A DNA stretch of 64,000 nucleotides from Paramoeba atlantica. Taxonomy: Eukaryota > Discosea. Under the pieces are notes generated by a model. The model did not search any database. It was not told where the DNA came from and saw nothing but the letters and a program-made list of their open reading frames with translations. The stretch's first letter is position 1; each line of letters begins with the position of its first letter. The stretch is taken from contig CDRNVI010000023.1 in NCBI GenBank assembly GCA_977017575.1, positions 372,001 through 436,000 on the forward strand, written 5' to 3'. The position numbers and the translations under genes were made by a program. Of this stretch, positions 49,198-60,400 are shown piece by piece.

Positions 49198-49735
49198 ATA
49201 ACGGAAGTGTGATCATGGAGTATGAAACGCGGCCATTCAGGATCCATTGTTGCAGACACTGGAAATTCCAATGGTAGAACAACATGTTCAATATGCGTCT
49301 TGTGTTCTGGAAATGCTACAATCTGGAGTCAAGTGGTAGTGGAAAATTTAGAAGCAGAAACATTGATAACATTGTTCAACAATGTAATCGTTGATATCGC
49401 ATGTCTTATCAACGACGATTAGAGAAGGCCTGGTGGAAGTGTTTTCCACGTCTGACGCTGATGAAGCTTGTTCGGCACTATAACTGCCTGAAAACTATAC
49501 CTGTGCAAGATTGTTTCCTATGCATTTTAGGTAATCAGAAAAATCATTCCCTCCAACAAGGCCTACTCTCCGCGACCCGAGCAACCAGACTGCACAGATT
49601 CCCCACCCAAATTGCACAAAAAGTCGACCGCTGAAACTATAGGTACACCTATATATTAACTATATAAAGTTATTCGGACCCCTGGTTTCTTCTTGCTTTT
49701 TTAGCTTCTTTTCTTTAAAGGGAAACGACATCTCT
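49198..49735. other. Intergenic, nothing recognised
   Basis: A spacer from the transposon to the small unknown gene. A T-rich pyrimidine tract with TTTTTTAG (about 49,690-49,703) precedes the start at 49,736 by 33 bp. Confidence 0.4.
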
Positions 49736-50401
49736 ATGGTTATTCGAAAGGAAGGCAAATCGAAACGTCCTTTGTCCTCTCCTGGCCGTAAGAGGACACA
49801 ACCCACTCCTCGCACTTCTCCAACAGACTCCCCAACAAAAACCCAATCTACGCACACATTCGAAGATACGAAAGAAGAGCCTCTTACGTTAGAACTGTTG
49901 TCTTCTCTCTATCACGCACTGTTGGATGATTCTTCTGTATTGCCGCGAGAGGTTTGTGGAAAAATACGACGCATCGGCTCTCTGGATCATAAATTACGTG
50001 CCGCACTACACACATTGCTCATTTATACGGAATCGGATGTAAATGTTAACTTTCCGGACGCCTTTAGTGATTATTCAAACGAAATTGTAGAGGCATCAAA
50101 AGGGACAACATCACAAAACATTGCCGATAGCTCTCCTTGTGAGATCGGACCTCTTCCAAACGATTTAGAATCTACTAAGAACATCTCTACACAATCGGAT
50201 ACGATAAAATATGAACACATCAACTTGGGTGACCTTCCATCAAGTATCGAAGGAGGCGTAGTTACCGAGCTTGAAGACCAGGTTTTGGAATTCGCGCTCG
50301 AAAAAGAAACTTTAGCAACGGAGGCGTTGGGCTTATGTCACGCAATTCAACTCAAAATCCTTGATTGTTTAGAAAAATGCAAAGCTATTTCTTCCACATA
50401 A
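49736..50401 (+). CDS. Unknown small protein with basic N-terminus
   Basis: 221 residues, no family recognised. Residues 1-45 are basic and Pro/Ser/Thr-rich (GKSKRPLSSPGRKRTQPTPR), plausibly a nuclear signal or disordered DNA/RNA-binding arm. About 50-100 is helical (LTLELLSSLYHALLDD, LDHKLRAALHTLLIY). A polar linker leads to a C-terminal helix (LEDQVLEFALEKETLATEAL, then CHAIQLKILDCLEKC) that could form a coiled coil. It is a host-like gene by codon use and strand, framed by transposon remnants on both sides. Confidence 0.65.
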   Translation: MVIRKEGKSKRPLSSPGRKRTQPTPRTSPTDSPTKTQSTHTFEDTKEEPLTLELLSSLYHALLDDSSVLPREVCGKIRRIGSLDHKLRAALHTLLIYTESDVNVNFPDAFSDYSNEIVEASKGTTSQNIADSSPCEIGPLPNDLESTKNISTQSDTIKYEHINLGDLPSSIEGGVVTELEDQVLEFALEKETLATEALGLCHAIQLKILDCLEKCKAISST

Positions 50402-50770
50402 TCAATTTTCTTCCCTCTGGTACTTTAAAACCATTCCCTTTCCAACCCCCTTATTGTAAAATCCCAAAACCACAAATTCACTTTTTCCTAAATTTCAAAA
50501 CTTTTTCCCTCCTATTCGTATTTCTCCCCCATGTCTCTCCAACCCCAATCCCCTTACCCCCTCCGAAAACCTTGCCATTCATCTTTGAACCGAAACTTGT
50601 GACGACTCCCCGAAGGTACTCCAACCTGCCAAAAACCACATGCCAAATCCCGTTTCACCGCACTTTCCTCCTTAGCGCGGTGAATACAACATACAGCATG
50701 TCTAACGGGAACGTACGCATTCCCTTCATGTCCTATCGTATAGTTGCACTCGGAGCATGGTCACCCTGTC
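50402..50770 (+). pseudogene. Orphan pyrimidine leader and start codon
   Basis: 50,440-50,530 is pyrimidine-rich and ends CTCCCCC-ATG-TCTCTCC at 50,531, the same context as the PRA1 start at 56,429 (CTCCCCC-ATG-TCTCTCC). Only 23 codons follow before TGA (50,600-50,602). It may be the 5' stub of a GC-rich housekeeping gene cut off by the adjoining Harbinger-like insertion, or chance. The resemblance to PRA1 covers only the junction. Confidence 0.35.
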
Positions 50771-51650
50771 GCAGCTCTTGACGAATTATGTCTCGAATGG
50801 AATCTCGTGATCGATGGAGGGTGTTTACAATGACTCGTCAGCATTCCAACCGTGCGATCCAACTTTACAAACCTGAGAAATCTCCGATACGTTCGATGGG
50901 ACGTTCGATGGGACGTTCGACGGGACATGCCCTGCGGGTCCTGGTCTTTGTAAAGTGTACAAGATCCAAGTGTACCCTAGATCGGCCAAGAACATTTCGT
51001 CTTTGTGGTGAGTTAACAGAGGAGTTCGACGCACACTAGTATCTCTCTTATAAATTTTGGCATCATGCATGCTGCCAACAACTGGTCCGCGAAAGAAGAA
51101 TGGAACTCCGGCCAGAGTTAGCCAAACTTCCACCTTGATGCAGTGCTGCTGGTGCTTTCCCGAATAGGTGCTGTCTTGGGTGGTTCCATCAGGTGTTTCT
51201 CTCGGTTTCCCGAGAGATCCCGTGAACGACACGGGATCGTCGTGACGTCCAGCATGCAGGTTACGTCAGATAACCATGATACTCCCTGGGTAAACCGGAG
51301 CTCGGGGTTCATAAGCAGGGGTGAACGGCACACGAGTAAAATCATCCCGGAGAGTCCGAATTGAAATCAACGGGGCGTCCGGTGGGATCCACGCCCTTTG
51401 AACATCGTACAACTGTTCCCATGTGCAATTCAGAGAACAGATGCACAATGATGACTGAACACGACGGTAATCCGTCTCCGTAACATCGGATCCATGCACA
51501 CGTCGGAGCTCGTTGTAGAACTCCCGCACCTGTGCAGCCGAGATGCCAAACATAGAGAGGGAATGAAACAATTGAAAGAAATTTCGATTTAGAAGCAAAA
51601 TGAGTAGGGTTGTATTATAATTGGGCGGAAATATTTTAGCATGCACTCGT
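50771..51650 (-). mobile_element. Harbinger-type transposase, N-terminal half, broken
   Basis: On the minus strand 51,646-51,266 holds the N-terminal helical part (VREFYNELRRVHGSD). The block near 51,200-50,900 reads DGTTQDSTYSGKHQQHCIKV, then VVGSMHDAKIYKR and MFLADLGYTW, the first catalytic regions of DDE_Tnp_4 transposases. Several frame breaks are present. 50,895-50,935 has three tandem GGACGTTCGA(T/C) units. It is a different element from that at 47,226, which has the opposite half. Confidence 0.7.
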
Positions 51651-52525
51651 AATTAGTGGAATGAAATAGCAATTAGTGGAATGAGCTAGTAATTGGGGAT
51701 AATTGTAATTGCCGAAATCGGCGCTTCTTTCCTCGCAGCATCAAGATAATCAATAGATAAAACTTTTTACTCACTCTTTTTAATGATTCTATATAAATAA
51801 GTTATTTTTTTAAAGAAAATATATAGAAACCATTTCAATAAAGAATTACGTGGTACGATCGTCTAATTTATCTTTCATAAGTTATCCGAGAATCATTTGA
51901 GTCTACTTACCGCGTCCTCTGGGTTCTCTTCGGATTTCACGTATCGGAATTTAATACAAATACCTCTCTTTTGGTTCATGGTTAAGACGCGTTTAAGCTC
52001 ACCTGCAATGAAGTCGGATCGTGCTACAACCCCATTCTGGCCATTTTGAAACCGTGCTCTACTGATCTGTTGTCGGTTTATCGCTGAAAGTATATTGCAA
52101 ATGCATCAATTAGTGTGAGGAGAATACAGGAAAAATACTCAAACTTTTTGCAAGATAAGATGTACTGCCTTTACAAACGGTGAAAATTCATAAAAATGAG
52201 AAAAGTTCGACCAACAAAAAGCTCTGTAGAAAGCCTTTTTTACAGGAAAATGTACGACTTTTTCTTCAAAAAATAATTGGTATGGACTAATAAGGACTTT
52301 GCGTGGAACAGCATGCGACAAGGGATTAATTTTACTAGAATGAGACCTTAATAAGGTAGTTTCCGTCCCTCAGCCTCGATACACAAGCATAGACGTCGTT
52401 TGAAAGATGCATGCAATTTTTCAGAAAATTTCTTTGAGTCACTACTTTTTAGATATTTTTCACAGCTCTCTTCTATCTCTCTTATGGAGGACGGGTTTAT
52501 ATATAGAGGACTATATATAGAGAGG
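51651..52525. other. Intergenic AT-rich stretch
   Basis: 51,652-51,700 has direct AATTAGTGGAATGA repeats, and 52,490-52,550 has GAGGACGGGTT repeats with TATATA tracts next to the transposase end. No gene seen. Confidence 0.45.
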
Positions 52526-53464
52526 CTATATATATATAGAGGACGGGTTCTCCTGATTTTTGATTTGTTTGAGACGGCACCATAAATTCTCAATCGGATT
52601 CAAATCCGGGGAATCCGCAGGCCAAAAAGGCAGATGGGTCCCATTGACAGAAATGTATCCCCTCAAGCAAGAGGAAGTTCTCGATCTGGCGATCATACTT
52701 TCCCACCACAAAGAAGTAAGCTTAGAACGATGCGGAGGAGCTCCATCGTCCATGTAGATCGCCTGGGGATTTTTCCTGGCATATGGAATCCAATGATCCC
52801 GAAGAATCATCTTTCTATAATACATGCTGCCGAGCCCTTTCCCTTTTTGAGGCCCTTTTTGATTTTGACAAGCGTCATGGCGATAAAAGTGTTCAAAATC
52901 ATCGCACCATCGAAATAGGATTTTCCCATTGGAATCAATTGCACCCCAGAGAAGGACTTTCGTGGGATGATGGGTTCGACTCCTTGCAACAGGATCTGTT
53001 GGAGATTGCCATGCTGAGCGTGACAAATCACCCGCATGAATGTACACCTCGTCACTAAAGCACAAATTTTTCTAAAAGGTGCCCCCTGTCACTTCATCTT
53101 CTTTAAGCAGTGCGCGACAGAAATTCACACGGGCCTCCCTTTTCTCGGCAGAAAGATGAAGCGTACTAATTTTGGACCTAAACTTGTAATCACAATATGT
53201 AAGCAGAGCACGCATGCGATGCCGCGAGATAACAAATTGGTGTCCGGATGCTTCGGCCATTGCACACATCAGTCTGTTCAAAGTGCGATGGACAGGATTG
53301 GCCGCCATTATCTGGGGCAGCAAGACTCTGGCATTCTCAAAGTGTTCCCATTCCAGTAGCGTATTAGCGGTTTCTTTCACTTTTTCGATTCTACCATCAG
53401 CTGAAGAATGAGTCATCAGCAAACGATGACAAGTCGCTTTATTGAGAGTAAGCGTATGACACAA
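52526..53464 (-). mobile_element. Tc1/mariner transposase, minus strand, interrupted
   Basis: Reading on the minus strand, an HTH part (LCHTLTLNKATCHRLL) is followed by RSKISTLHLSAEKREARVNF, then CFSDEVYIHAGD (first Asp), IYMDDGAPPH (second Asp) and DSPDLNPIENLWCRLK (third block). The arrangement is that of Tc1/mariner enzymes. One frame covers 53,464-52,526 but is broken by TAG at 53,072-53,074, where the expected residue before KNLCFSDE is Trp. A further TAA lies just upstream of 53,464. Terminal repeats are not visible, so the ends of the element are unknown. Confidence 0.82.
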
Positions 53465-53502
53465 CTGTGCTTAGGTAAAAAGTCTTGTGCTGTGCAAAAC
53501 TT

Positions 53503-53892
53503 TCAAAGCGACGACTCCCGTTTCGGATAAGCTTCCCCTTCTTTCCATATAACCGGAAGTCCATTCAGGTGCGTCGTTTTGCGCTTCATAGGTCGGCCGC
53601 GTTTCCGCTTAGAGTTCTGGCCCGAGATTTGAGAGGCTAACCGTGTTCTAAGAACAGCCATCGCGGTCAGAAGGGAATGCTGATCCTTCAAAACAGAGTT
53701 ATGTTTCTTTTTAAGCTCATCGTATTTCTCTTGGAGCTCGAAGTGTTCTCTTTTTAGAAGATTGTATTCAATATGTATTGCTTCTAATTTTACTCGAAGA
53801 CGATGAGCTTCAGCTTTGTGCTTTTCCTTTTCGCGTTCTACGCGTCGTAAGCGCGTGTTCAATTTTCGAATTCGCGTTTTCGCCTTCCTCAT
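53503..53892 (-). CDS. Basic coiled-coil protein with AT-hook-like motif
   Basis: 129 codons. Residues 1-90 are a long charged coiled coil (RRVEREKEKHKAEAHRLR, FELQEKYDELKKKH), then KRKRGRPMKRK, which contains the AT-hook core RGRP. It overlaps the upstream acidic frame by ATGA (stop TGA 53,891-53,889, ATG 53,892-53,890) and precedes the transposase by about 40 bp. It is probably an accessory protein of the Tc1/mariner-like unit or the end of a frameshifted longer protein. Confidence 0.5.
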   Translation of the reverse strand: MRKAKTRIRKLNTRLRRVEREKEKHKAEAHRLRVKLEAIHIEYNLLKREHFELQEKYDELKKKHNSVLKDQHSLLTAMAVLRTRLASQISGQNSKRKRGRPMKRKTTHLNGLPVIWKEGEAYPKRESSL

Positions 53893-54494
53893 TTCCTTAG
53901 AGCTCGAGTGGAGAGAATGGCGGGCGCTGCGAATATCAGGTTGTGGATCAGAGGCTCAGTAGGTGGAACATCAGGGGCCTGAGGGTCAATAGGTGGAACA
54001 TCAGAGGGTTGAGAGTCAATAGGTGGAACATCAGAGGGTTGAGAGTCAATAGGTGGAACATCAGAGGGTTGAGAGTCAATAGGTGGAACATCAGAGGGTT
54101 GAGAGTCAATAGGTGGAACATCAGAGGGTTGAGAGTCAATAGATGGAACATCAGGGAGCTGAGGGTCAATAGGTGGATCATCAGAGGGATGAGGGTGGGA
54201 AGTTCGTGGATTGGAGGACTGAGGTCGAAACATTTGGCATAGGCCTTCTGCTGCTTCGATAAGCCGGATGTCAAAGCATTTTTCAGGTTCCACGAAATTC
54301 GGATGAACTGGATAAAGATGATTATCATCTTGGACAGAGCCCTGTATTTCTTGATTTATTTTGAAAAGAGTCTCTTCTTCAAAAAAATCAGACTCAGAGT
54401 CCGATATGTCCGAGTCTGTTGACCCATCTTCTGGATCCCAGTTCGGATCATCCTCTGAATCAGAGCTTGCGTACTCCGGTGAGTGCGAAGACAA
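53889..54494 (-). CDS. Acidic protein with ten-residue repeats
   Basis: 201 codons. The first half is acidic (SDSEDDPNWDPEDGSTDSDI, then SDSESDFFEEE). The second half is seven to eight copies of a ten-residue unit SDVPPIDSQP, encoded by 30-bp DNA repeats at 53,961-54,200. No family is recognised. It ends in ATGA overlap with the coiled-coil frame. Minus strand and position suggest it belongs to the transposon unit rather than to the host. Confidence 0.5.
   Translation of the reverse strand: MSSHSPEYASSDSEDDPNWDPEDGSTDSDISDSESDFFEEETLFKINQEIQGSVQDDNHLYPVHPNFVEPEKCFDIRLIEAAEGLCQMFRPQSSNPRTSHPHPSDDPPIDPQLPDVPSIDSQPSDVPPIDSQPSDVPPIDSQPSDVPPIDSQPSDVPPIDSQPSDVPPIDPQAPDVPPTEPLIHNLIFAAPAILSTRALRK
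53961..54200. repeat. 30-bp tandem repeat, about eight copies
   Basis: The unit AGGTGGAACATCAGAGGGTT followed by GAGAGTCAAT is repeated head to tail. The inner copies are identical and the outer ones diverged, a typical sign of unequal exchange. It is in frame with the minus-strand acidic protein. Confidence 0.95.
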
Positions 54495-56428
54495 TGATGA
54501 AACGTCAGAAGAGCCTGATCGGCAAACTGTTGAATTTTTGGAATTGCTCTCCGAAGTGGCCTCCGAACTCGTGTACTCCTAGTTCGTGTAACCTGAGCTC
54601 ATGCTATCAGAGCTCCCATGCGCCCTGGGAGATATGTGTGACATGGACATCGTATAAAAAAAAGTACTTGTTAATCAAGTTTTGTAAAAAGCGTATGTCA
54701 AACAAATTTAGTTCAGCAAAAAAAAAGATTTTTTCAAACGTTAACGTACGTCAATTTAAACTATTTTTCCGATCCTCTTGTGGTATTCCCATAAACTTAG
54801 CTTTTTACAGAACTAAAAACAAAGCTACGGTGCTCTCTATAGAACGGTTTCAAAATTTTGGGACGGAGTTGTACTTTGCGATTAAAAGCCGCCTGGCAGG
54901 AAGTATTGTCAATGTATAAATCACTCGTAATTCGTCTCCCGATTCTAACCATGGACGTGATCCCCACGTGAGGGGACCGTTAGCGGTAAAACGAGTAGGA
55001 TCAGTAATAGGAGCAATAGGGTTTTTTTGGCTCGTCATTCGCCTTGCGACCCCCCGGTATCTTAGCACGTACACGGCCAATTTCTAGCGAATAGTAATCA
55101 ATGTCCAGCAATGTAAAATCATAGTCAACGGTTGGATCGTCATTCCATACCGCTTCCATAGCACCCTACTCGTCACTCTTAAGACGGACGTTTCCAATGA
55201 CGGTTTCACGCACAAGATCGCCACGAGGTCCCCACACCGCCTCAACTAAAGAGAGAACATGAAGATTATGCCCTCCATCGCCTGTTTTAGCAGCTCAAAT
55301 GACATTGTGAGAACGTAGAAATCGTTCTACACCCAAGCCAAAAATTATTATCGCTAAAATTCATGGCACAAAAATTATTGTTTTTTTAATTAAAAGTTGC
55401 ATAGCTTCGGCAATATTAAAAACTCAATAATATTAGTCGGCAGTGTAAAACAAGTGCAAGAGAGTTAATTTTTTCTTTTTTTGCCAAAAAGGTGTGAAAT
55501 AATGCTTCACTTTGACAAACACAATCAACTTGGCGGAAAAAAACGTATTTTTCCAAAATTGTTTTCCCTATTGTAGTTTGAGAGTTTGGGACCTACACTA
55601 GCCTTCTACACCGTTGTTTTCACAAGATACCCCTTCTTAGAGCAGCAGCACGCCTCCCAAAATGACGCATTTTTGACCAAACCGTGCGAAAAAGTAATTT
55701 TCGGACCCAGCACAAGTGACTTAAGGCAAAACCTAATGGCAAAACAATTATTTTTCCAAAATCGTTTGCCCTTTTGTATTTTGATAGTTTGGGACCTATA
55801 CTAGCTTTCAATGCAGTTGTTTTCGCAAGATCTCTTCGAGACGTGGTATGCCCGCGAAAATGTCCCATTTTTGACTAAAAAAGGTGAAAAAGTAATATTC
55901 GGACCCCAAGGGGCATTTTTGGGTCGAAAGAATGGTATGGTTGAAGTCGCATTCTCTACCAAATACGTTCTGTAGGCTTTGATTCGTGGCTACGAGTGAT
56001 TTCCCGCACGAAAATGTCGGATTTAGTGCTCTGAGAGCAAAATTACCCAAAAATGACTCCATTTTTACCTGAAAATCGGCTATTTTGGGTATAATCTTTC
56101 CGTTTTCTTCAGCTTTCCAGGCCAAATTTTCTTTTTTAGGCTCTTCGTTAAACGCGGAGGTCGTTTTCAACTCGACACGCGCAGCACAAGTTACTTCTAA
56201 GTTGAAAACAACCACCGCATTTAACGAAGAGCCTAAAAAAGAAAATAGTTTATTGTGGTGGTTGTAAAACTACCGCTCATTGATTTTACAATTATAAATC
56301 AATTGAAATACAAACGAGCACGACCTTTTTGACCCCTTTTTTTCTCTCTCGTACTCTAAAACACGTTTTCACACCACAACCCTCATATCTATTTTTTTCC
56401 TTCAAAAACCCTTCCCTACCCCTCCCCC
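54495..56428. repeat. Repeat region before PRA1
   Basis: 54,960-55,340 shows on the minus strand a broken coding stretch (pieces such as VEAVWGPRGDLVRETVIGN and DYDFTLLDIDYYSLEIGRVR) that I cannot assign. 55,491-55,516 is a lone right end of the TIR family at 2,778. 55,540-56,275 is foldback-family DNA in reverse, with an internal part present twice (55,540-55,715 and 55,740-55,910). 56,300-56,428 is the pyrimidine-rich leader of PRA1. Confidence 0.55.
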
Positions 56429-57172
56429 ATGTCTCTCCCACCCCCCTCCCAAAACCCCAACCCCCCCAACCCCCCCAATCCCCTCTCCCAAAACGAAAAC
56501 CAAAACCCCACCCCCTCCCACGCTCTCCAACGACCCCCCACCTTCTCCCCCTCCCCCTCCCCCTCTTCCTTACCCTCTTCCTTCATCGCCCTCTACCGCG
56601 CCCTCCTCGCGGCCTCCCCCCCCCTCCCCCCCGCCCGTCCCTGGGCCGACTTCGCGGACCGCTCCGCGCTCACCCCCCCCGCCTCCCCCCCCGACGCCCT
56701 CGCCCGCGCCACCGCCAACCTCCCGCACTACGCCGGGAACTACGCCGTGGTGGCGCTCGCGGTGCTGGCGCTCGCGGGGCTCGGCAACCTGCTCTTCGTG
56801 GGGGCCATGGCCGCGTGCGCCGCCCTCGCGGGGGCGTACCGCCGGAGGAGGGCCCAGCAGGCCGGGGAGGGGGGGGAGGGGGTGGTGGTGGTGAGTGGAA
56901 GGGAGATCACCCCGGCCCAGGCCTACGGGGGGTTGGGGTTGGTGACGCTTTTTTTGTTTTGGTTGACCGGGGGGGGCGGGACGGTTTTTTGGGCGTTGGT
57001 GGGGAGTACGGTGGCGGTGGTGGGGCATGCGGTGATGCATGAGAGGGGGTCAGGGGAGTTGTGTGAAGGGGGTGGGGGAGGGTATGAGGGGGGGAAGCGT
57101 TTGAGGGAGTGGCAGAGGTTGTCCTCACAGGGGTCGGTTTCACGGGGGTCGTATATGGAGCATGTGGGGTGA
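56429..57172 (+). CDS. PRA1-family (prenylated Rab acceptor) membrane protein
   Basis: 247 residues. The core is RPWADFADRSALTPP (about 70-84), as in the plant/fungal PRA1 signature RPW.EF.DRSA. It is followed by NY at 104-105 and two long hydrophobic hairpins (106-136 and 165-203), ending at H200. PRA1/Yip3 proteins bind prenylated Rab GTPases and act in ER-Golgi vesicle traffic. The N-terminal 60 residues are Pro/Asn/Ser-rich and the last 40 are Gly-rich. It is the most GC-rich gene of the window. The ATG follows a pyrimidine tract (CCCTACCCCTCCCCC). The family is clear; the exact paralogue is not. Confidence 0.88.
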   Translation: MSLPPPSQNPNPPNPPNPLSQNENQNPTPSHALQRPPTFSPSPSPSSLPSSFIALYRALLAASPPLPPARPWADFADRSALTPPASPPDALARATANLPHYAGNYAVVALAVLALAGLGNLLFVGAMAACAALAGAYRRRRAQQAGEGGEGVVVVSGREITPAQAYGGLGLVTLFLFWLTGGGGTVFWALVGSTVAVVGHAVMHERGSGELCEGGGGGYEGGKRLREWQRLSSQGSVSRGSYMEHVG

Positions 57173-57427
57173 GGGGGGATAAGAGGGGGGCTTTGTAAGA
57201 TAGAAAGGTTTAGTATAGTTAGGTCCGTGGGTAAAGATCATGGGCTTGGTTTTAGTGTAAATTTCGAATTTTATTGCTTTTTTACGGATGACGCATCCTG
57301 TTGAGAAGCACGTTTTACGGAATCTTCTTATTGTTCTTTGTTGATTCTACAGAACTATTTCTATTTTCTAAAGAATCTGTCCAACACAACACTATACTTT
57401 AGCACAATGAATTGATTCATATCGTCG
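57173..57427. promoter_or_regulatory. Separase leader with poly-Y tract
   Basis: 57,326-57,353 is a T-rich pyrimidine tract ending in CTACAG, which would suit a 3' splice acceptor (cis or trans) about 75 bp before the ATG. A short upstream ATG (57,408) followed by TGA is present. No other feature. Confidence 0.35.
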
Positions 57428-60400
57428 ATGGTTCTACTTTCTACTCATTTGCCGAGTTCCCGATCGCAGAAACATCGATCTCAATTGCACCGAACGCAAA
57501 CTGAACACTCCGATTGCAAAGATCACGTAAATGGTTCAATCACTTCCTCTCAAAGTTCCGAACACTCAGACACATCATTGGTCCCACAAGAATCGAATTC
57601 ACCGAGTTCCTCCAATCTGAAGCCCTCCTCCCATTTACATGACTTGGAGAGAACAAAAGTTTCTTTTTTGAGCAAGGCCCAATGCTCACACGAACTGTTT
57701 TCGTCTTCTCAACTTAAAACTTTATCCCAAAGCAAATCAGATCTTTCTGCTTGGAAAGGTTGGATACACACCTTAAACGTCATGGATCACGCAGTTCGCG
57801 TATTTCAAGTCACGCAACATCTTTCTTCAGGTGCGTCTACGAAACCCTTTGCTAAGCCCCTTGCCTTCGAAGTGGCTCATATACTTCGACAGAAAAAATG
57901 CGATTCTGTGGTACTTAAGTGGCCGTTTGAATCCGATTTTATGTGGGAATCTTTGGATGACGTAACTTTACATGGACGAAGTCAACTTCCTCTTTGCTGC
58001 TCTCTTTATATGCAAAGCACACTTTTTCTTCTCTTGCTGGCGCTCTATGACGCAACAGAACGTTATTCCGAAGATAATATTGCCAAAGCTGAGACTGACG
58101 ATCTATCGTCTCTCAATTCCTCTCTTTCTCTTCTTGCTTTTTGTTTTTCTTACGCGAACGATGCTTCCCAAAGCATGGAAAATCAAAGACTGTCTTCGCC
58201 AAAGCCTGAAAGACATATGGATCAGAATCTAGAAAAATGCAAAGATCTGTGCGACAAAATATATTTGTACGGGTTACATTTCGTATGTAAAATTGCTATG
58301 GGGAATTTGAAGGACGCAAGTCACCCCATATGGATCCTTTTAGCCCATTTGTTTTCGAGGCAAACCCAACAAGCCAAAAACAAAGACTTAATGATTGTCC
58401 CTGGGAACTCGATCATTTCCAAAGGCCAAGGGAATCCTTCCAAAGATTCGCTAAGCAAAGAATTCAAAAATCTGAGATTTCCTATCAATCTTTCGTCAAG
58501 CATTTTTCAAAACGTAGAATCGTGTTTAACGGCCCTTCTTGCCCGGCTTATTCAGGAATCTTGGAAAGACTTTCAGTTGGGGCAACAGAAAACCTTTAAT
58601 TTCTTACAATCAAAATTGGATTGCACAGCTTTGTGTCATGTTGTGACGCAATCTAGATCACGAACTTCGCCAAAGGGCTTTCAAATTGATTTAGGGAACG
58701 ATAGCTCGAAATACATTCCCGCACTCTCTTCCTTGTTTTTGATACGATTTGCAGCTGTTTGCCTTCTACCGTGGATAAGACGTATGAAGTCTGAAAAAGG
58801 AACTTCTGTAGTTCTCCCAAAAAAGATGCACACATTATTGATGTTCATTGCCCACAGTTTACACTACGAGGGCTATACTCCGCTGGCTTTTGAACTTTGG
58901 AATTCTCTTTGTGATGAGAAGTGTTGTGATCAAAGTGATCTTTATAAAAAGGACGCATATTTGAGTCATGCACTCACGATGGGCAATCTGGAGATTATTT
59001 CCAAATGGGTCGATTCCACTCAGGACACTTTGGAATTTCTTCAAAAGCTGCATATTTCGGGCCATTCCCTGAAAGCTGAGACCGGAGCCGCAGATCCCTT
59101 GCAACGTGGTTCGCAGATTGCCGAAACGGAGACAACGCTTAACGATCTCTCTGTTTTCAAAAGAATTTTCACACTTTATCATAACAGTTTCTCGGAGTCT
59201 TCGTCATTTCCTGCGGAAAACATTTTGGCCGATCTCCTGCCTTTGCTGCAAAAGTACATTCCATGGATTGTGGACACTCAACATTTCTGTGATGCATCCC
59301 ATCTTAATTTGTTGAATGAAAAGGAAACGAACACGCCTCGGGACACGCAACCACAAAACACTGTTATTCCGAAAAGAAACACAGAAAATGATACAGAGAA
59401 AACTGCCGATGCAATTTCCAGCCTCCCTGCAGAACACAGCAACGAGAAAACATCCAATACGAATGAAACCGTAATAAAAACACAAACAAAAAACAAATCT
59501 CACTCCATTTCTTCCTTGGAAACGGCACACTATATTATCGATTCTTGTTTTCTTGTCGCTGAACTGTTTCTCTCTCGCGGGGATATTCCGAGTGCCACAA
59601 GATCTCTGTGTGCTGTTCTTTCAGTACTCCTTGGAAGCGCTACCCTCTTGAGTACCCGACATCTTTTACGTGTCCTTGAATGTTTTAGTCTTCTATCGGG
59701 CTCAGTAGAATCTCTTGTCTCGTTTTCATCCAATGATTTCAATGATGTGGTACAGACATATCGAACGCGCTCTCTGTTTGCGTTTGTTTCTCCAGTTTCG
59801 TTTACGCGTTGGGCTTTTAGAGAGCGTGAATTTGAAATGCGGATATCTCCAGGAATGATCTATTCTTCCCTAAACAATGACGGTTCCGATTCCATCGAGG
59901 ATGACCGAAATGACAAAGTAACGAACGTTCTCTCTCTAATGGAAGTGAAAGAACGGAATTATCTTGCTCCGCGCAGTTTGCATGACATCAATGATGCATT
60001 CAATTCGCTACACTCGATGCAAAGGACATTAACAGAGGTTAAAAAAGATGAGCACCGACAAATCGAACATCTTATTTCCACTGCACTGGACGCAGACCGA
60101 ACTTTGCAATGTCCACAACGTTTGTTCGTGCTCAAAGAGTTCATGTCTCGGATTGAACGTCTCTTACGTCGAACGCTAAAATTACGGTCAGAGGCAACGA
60201 AATATCGACTTTTCCCCATGCACTTCGGGACACTGCATCACACTTGTTCGGGACACTGCCACGCAAACGATCGAAAAGAATTTCATCTGACACTTGCGCG
60301 TATTGCCATTTTATGGGGGTTTACTTCCCTTGCGGCTACTCAGCTGTTATCCTGCTGCAATCTAAGTTTTGATGCCATTTCTGGAGCACACACTGTTCCT

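Noticed and set aside
20057-53074. Complete reassignment of UAG to Trp in this organism
   Set aside because: PCNA, the large helical protein and several intact LRR genes end at TAG where the family ends, so TAG does terminate here.
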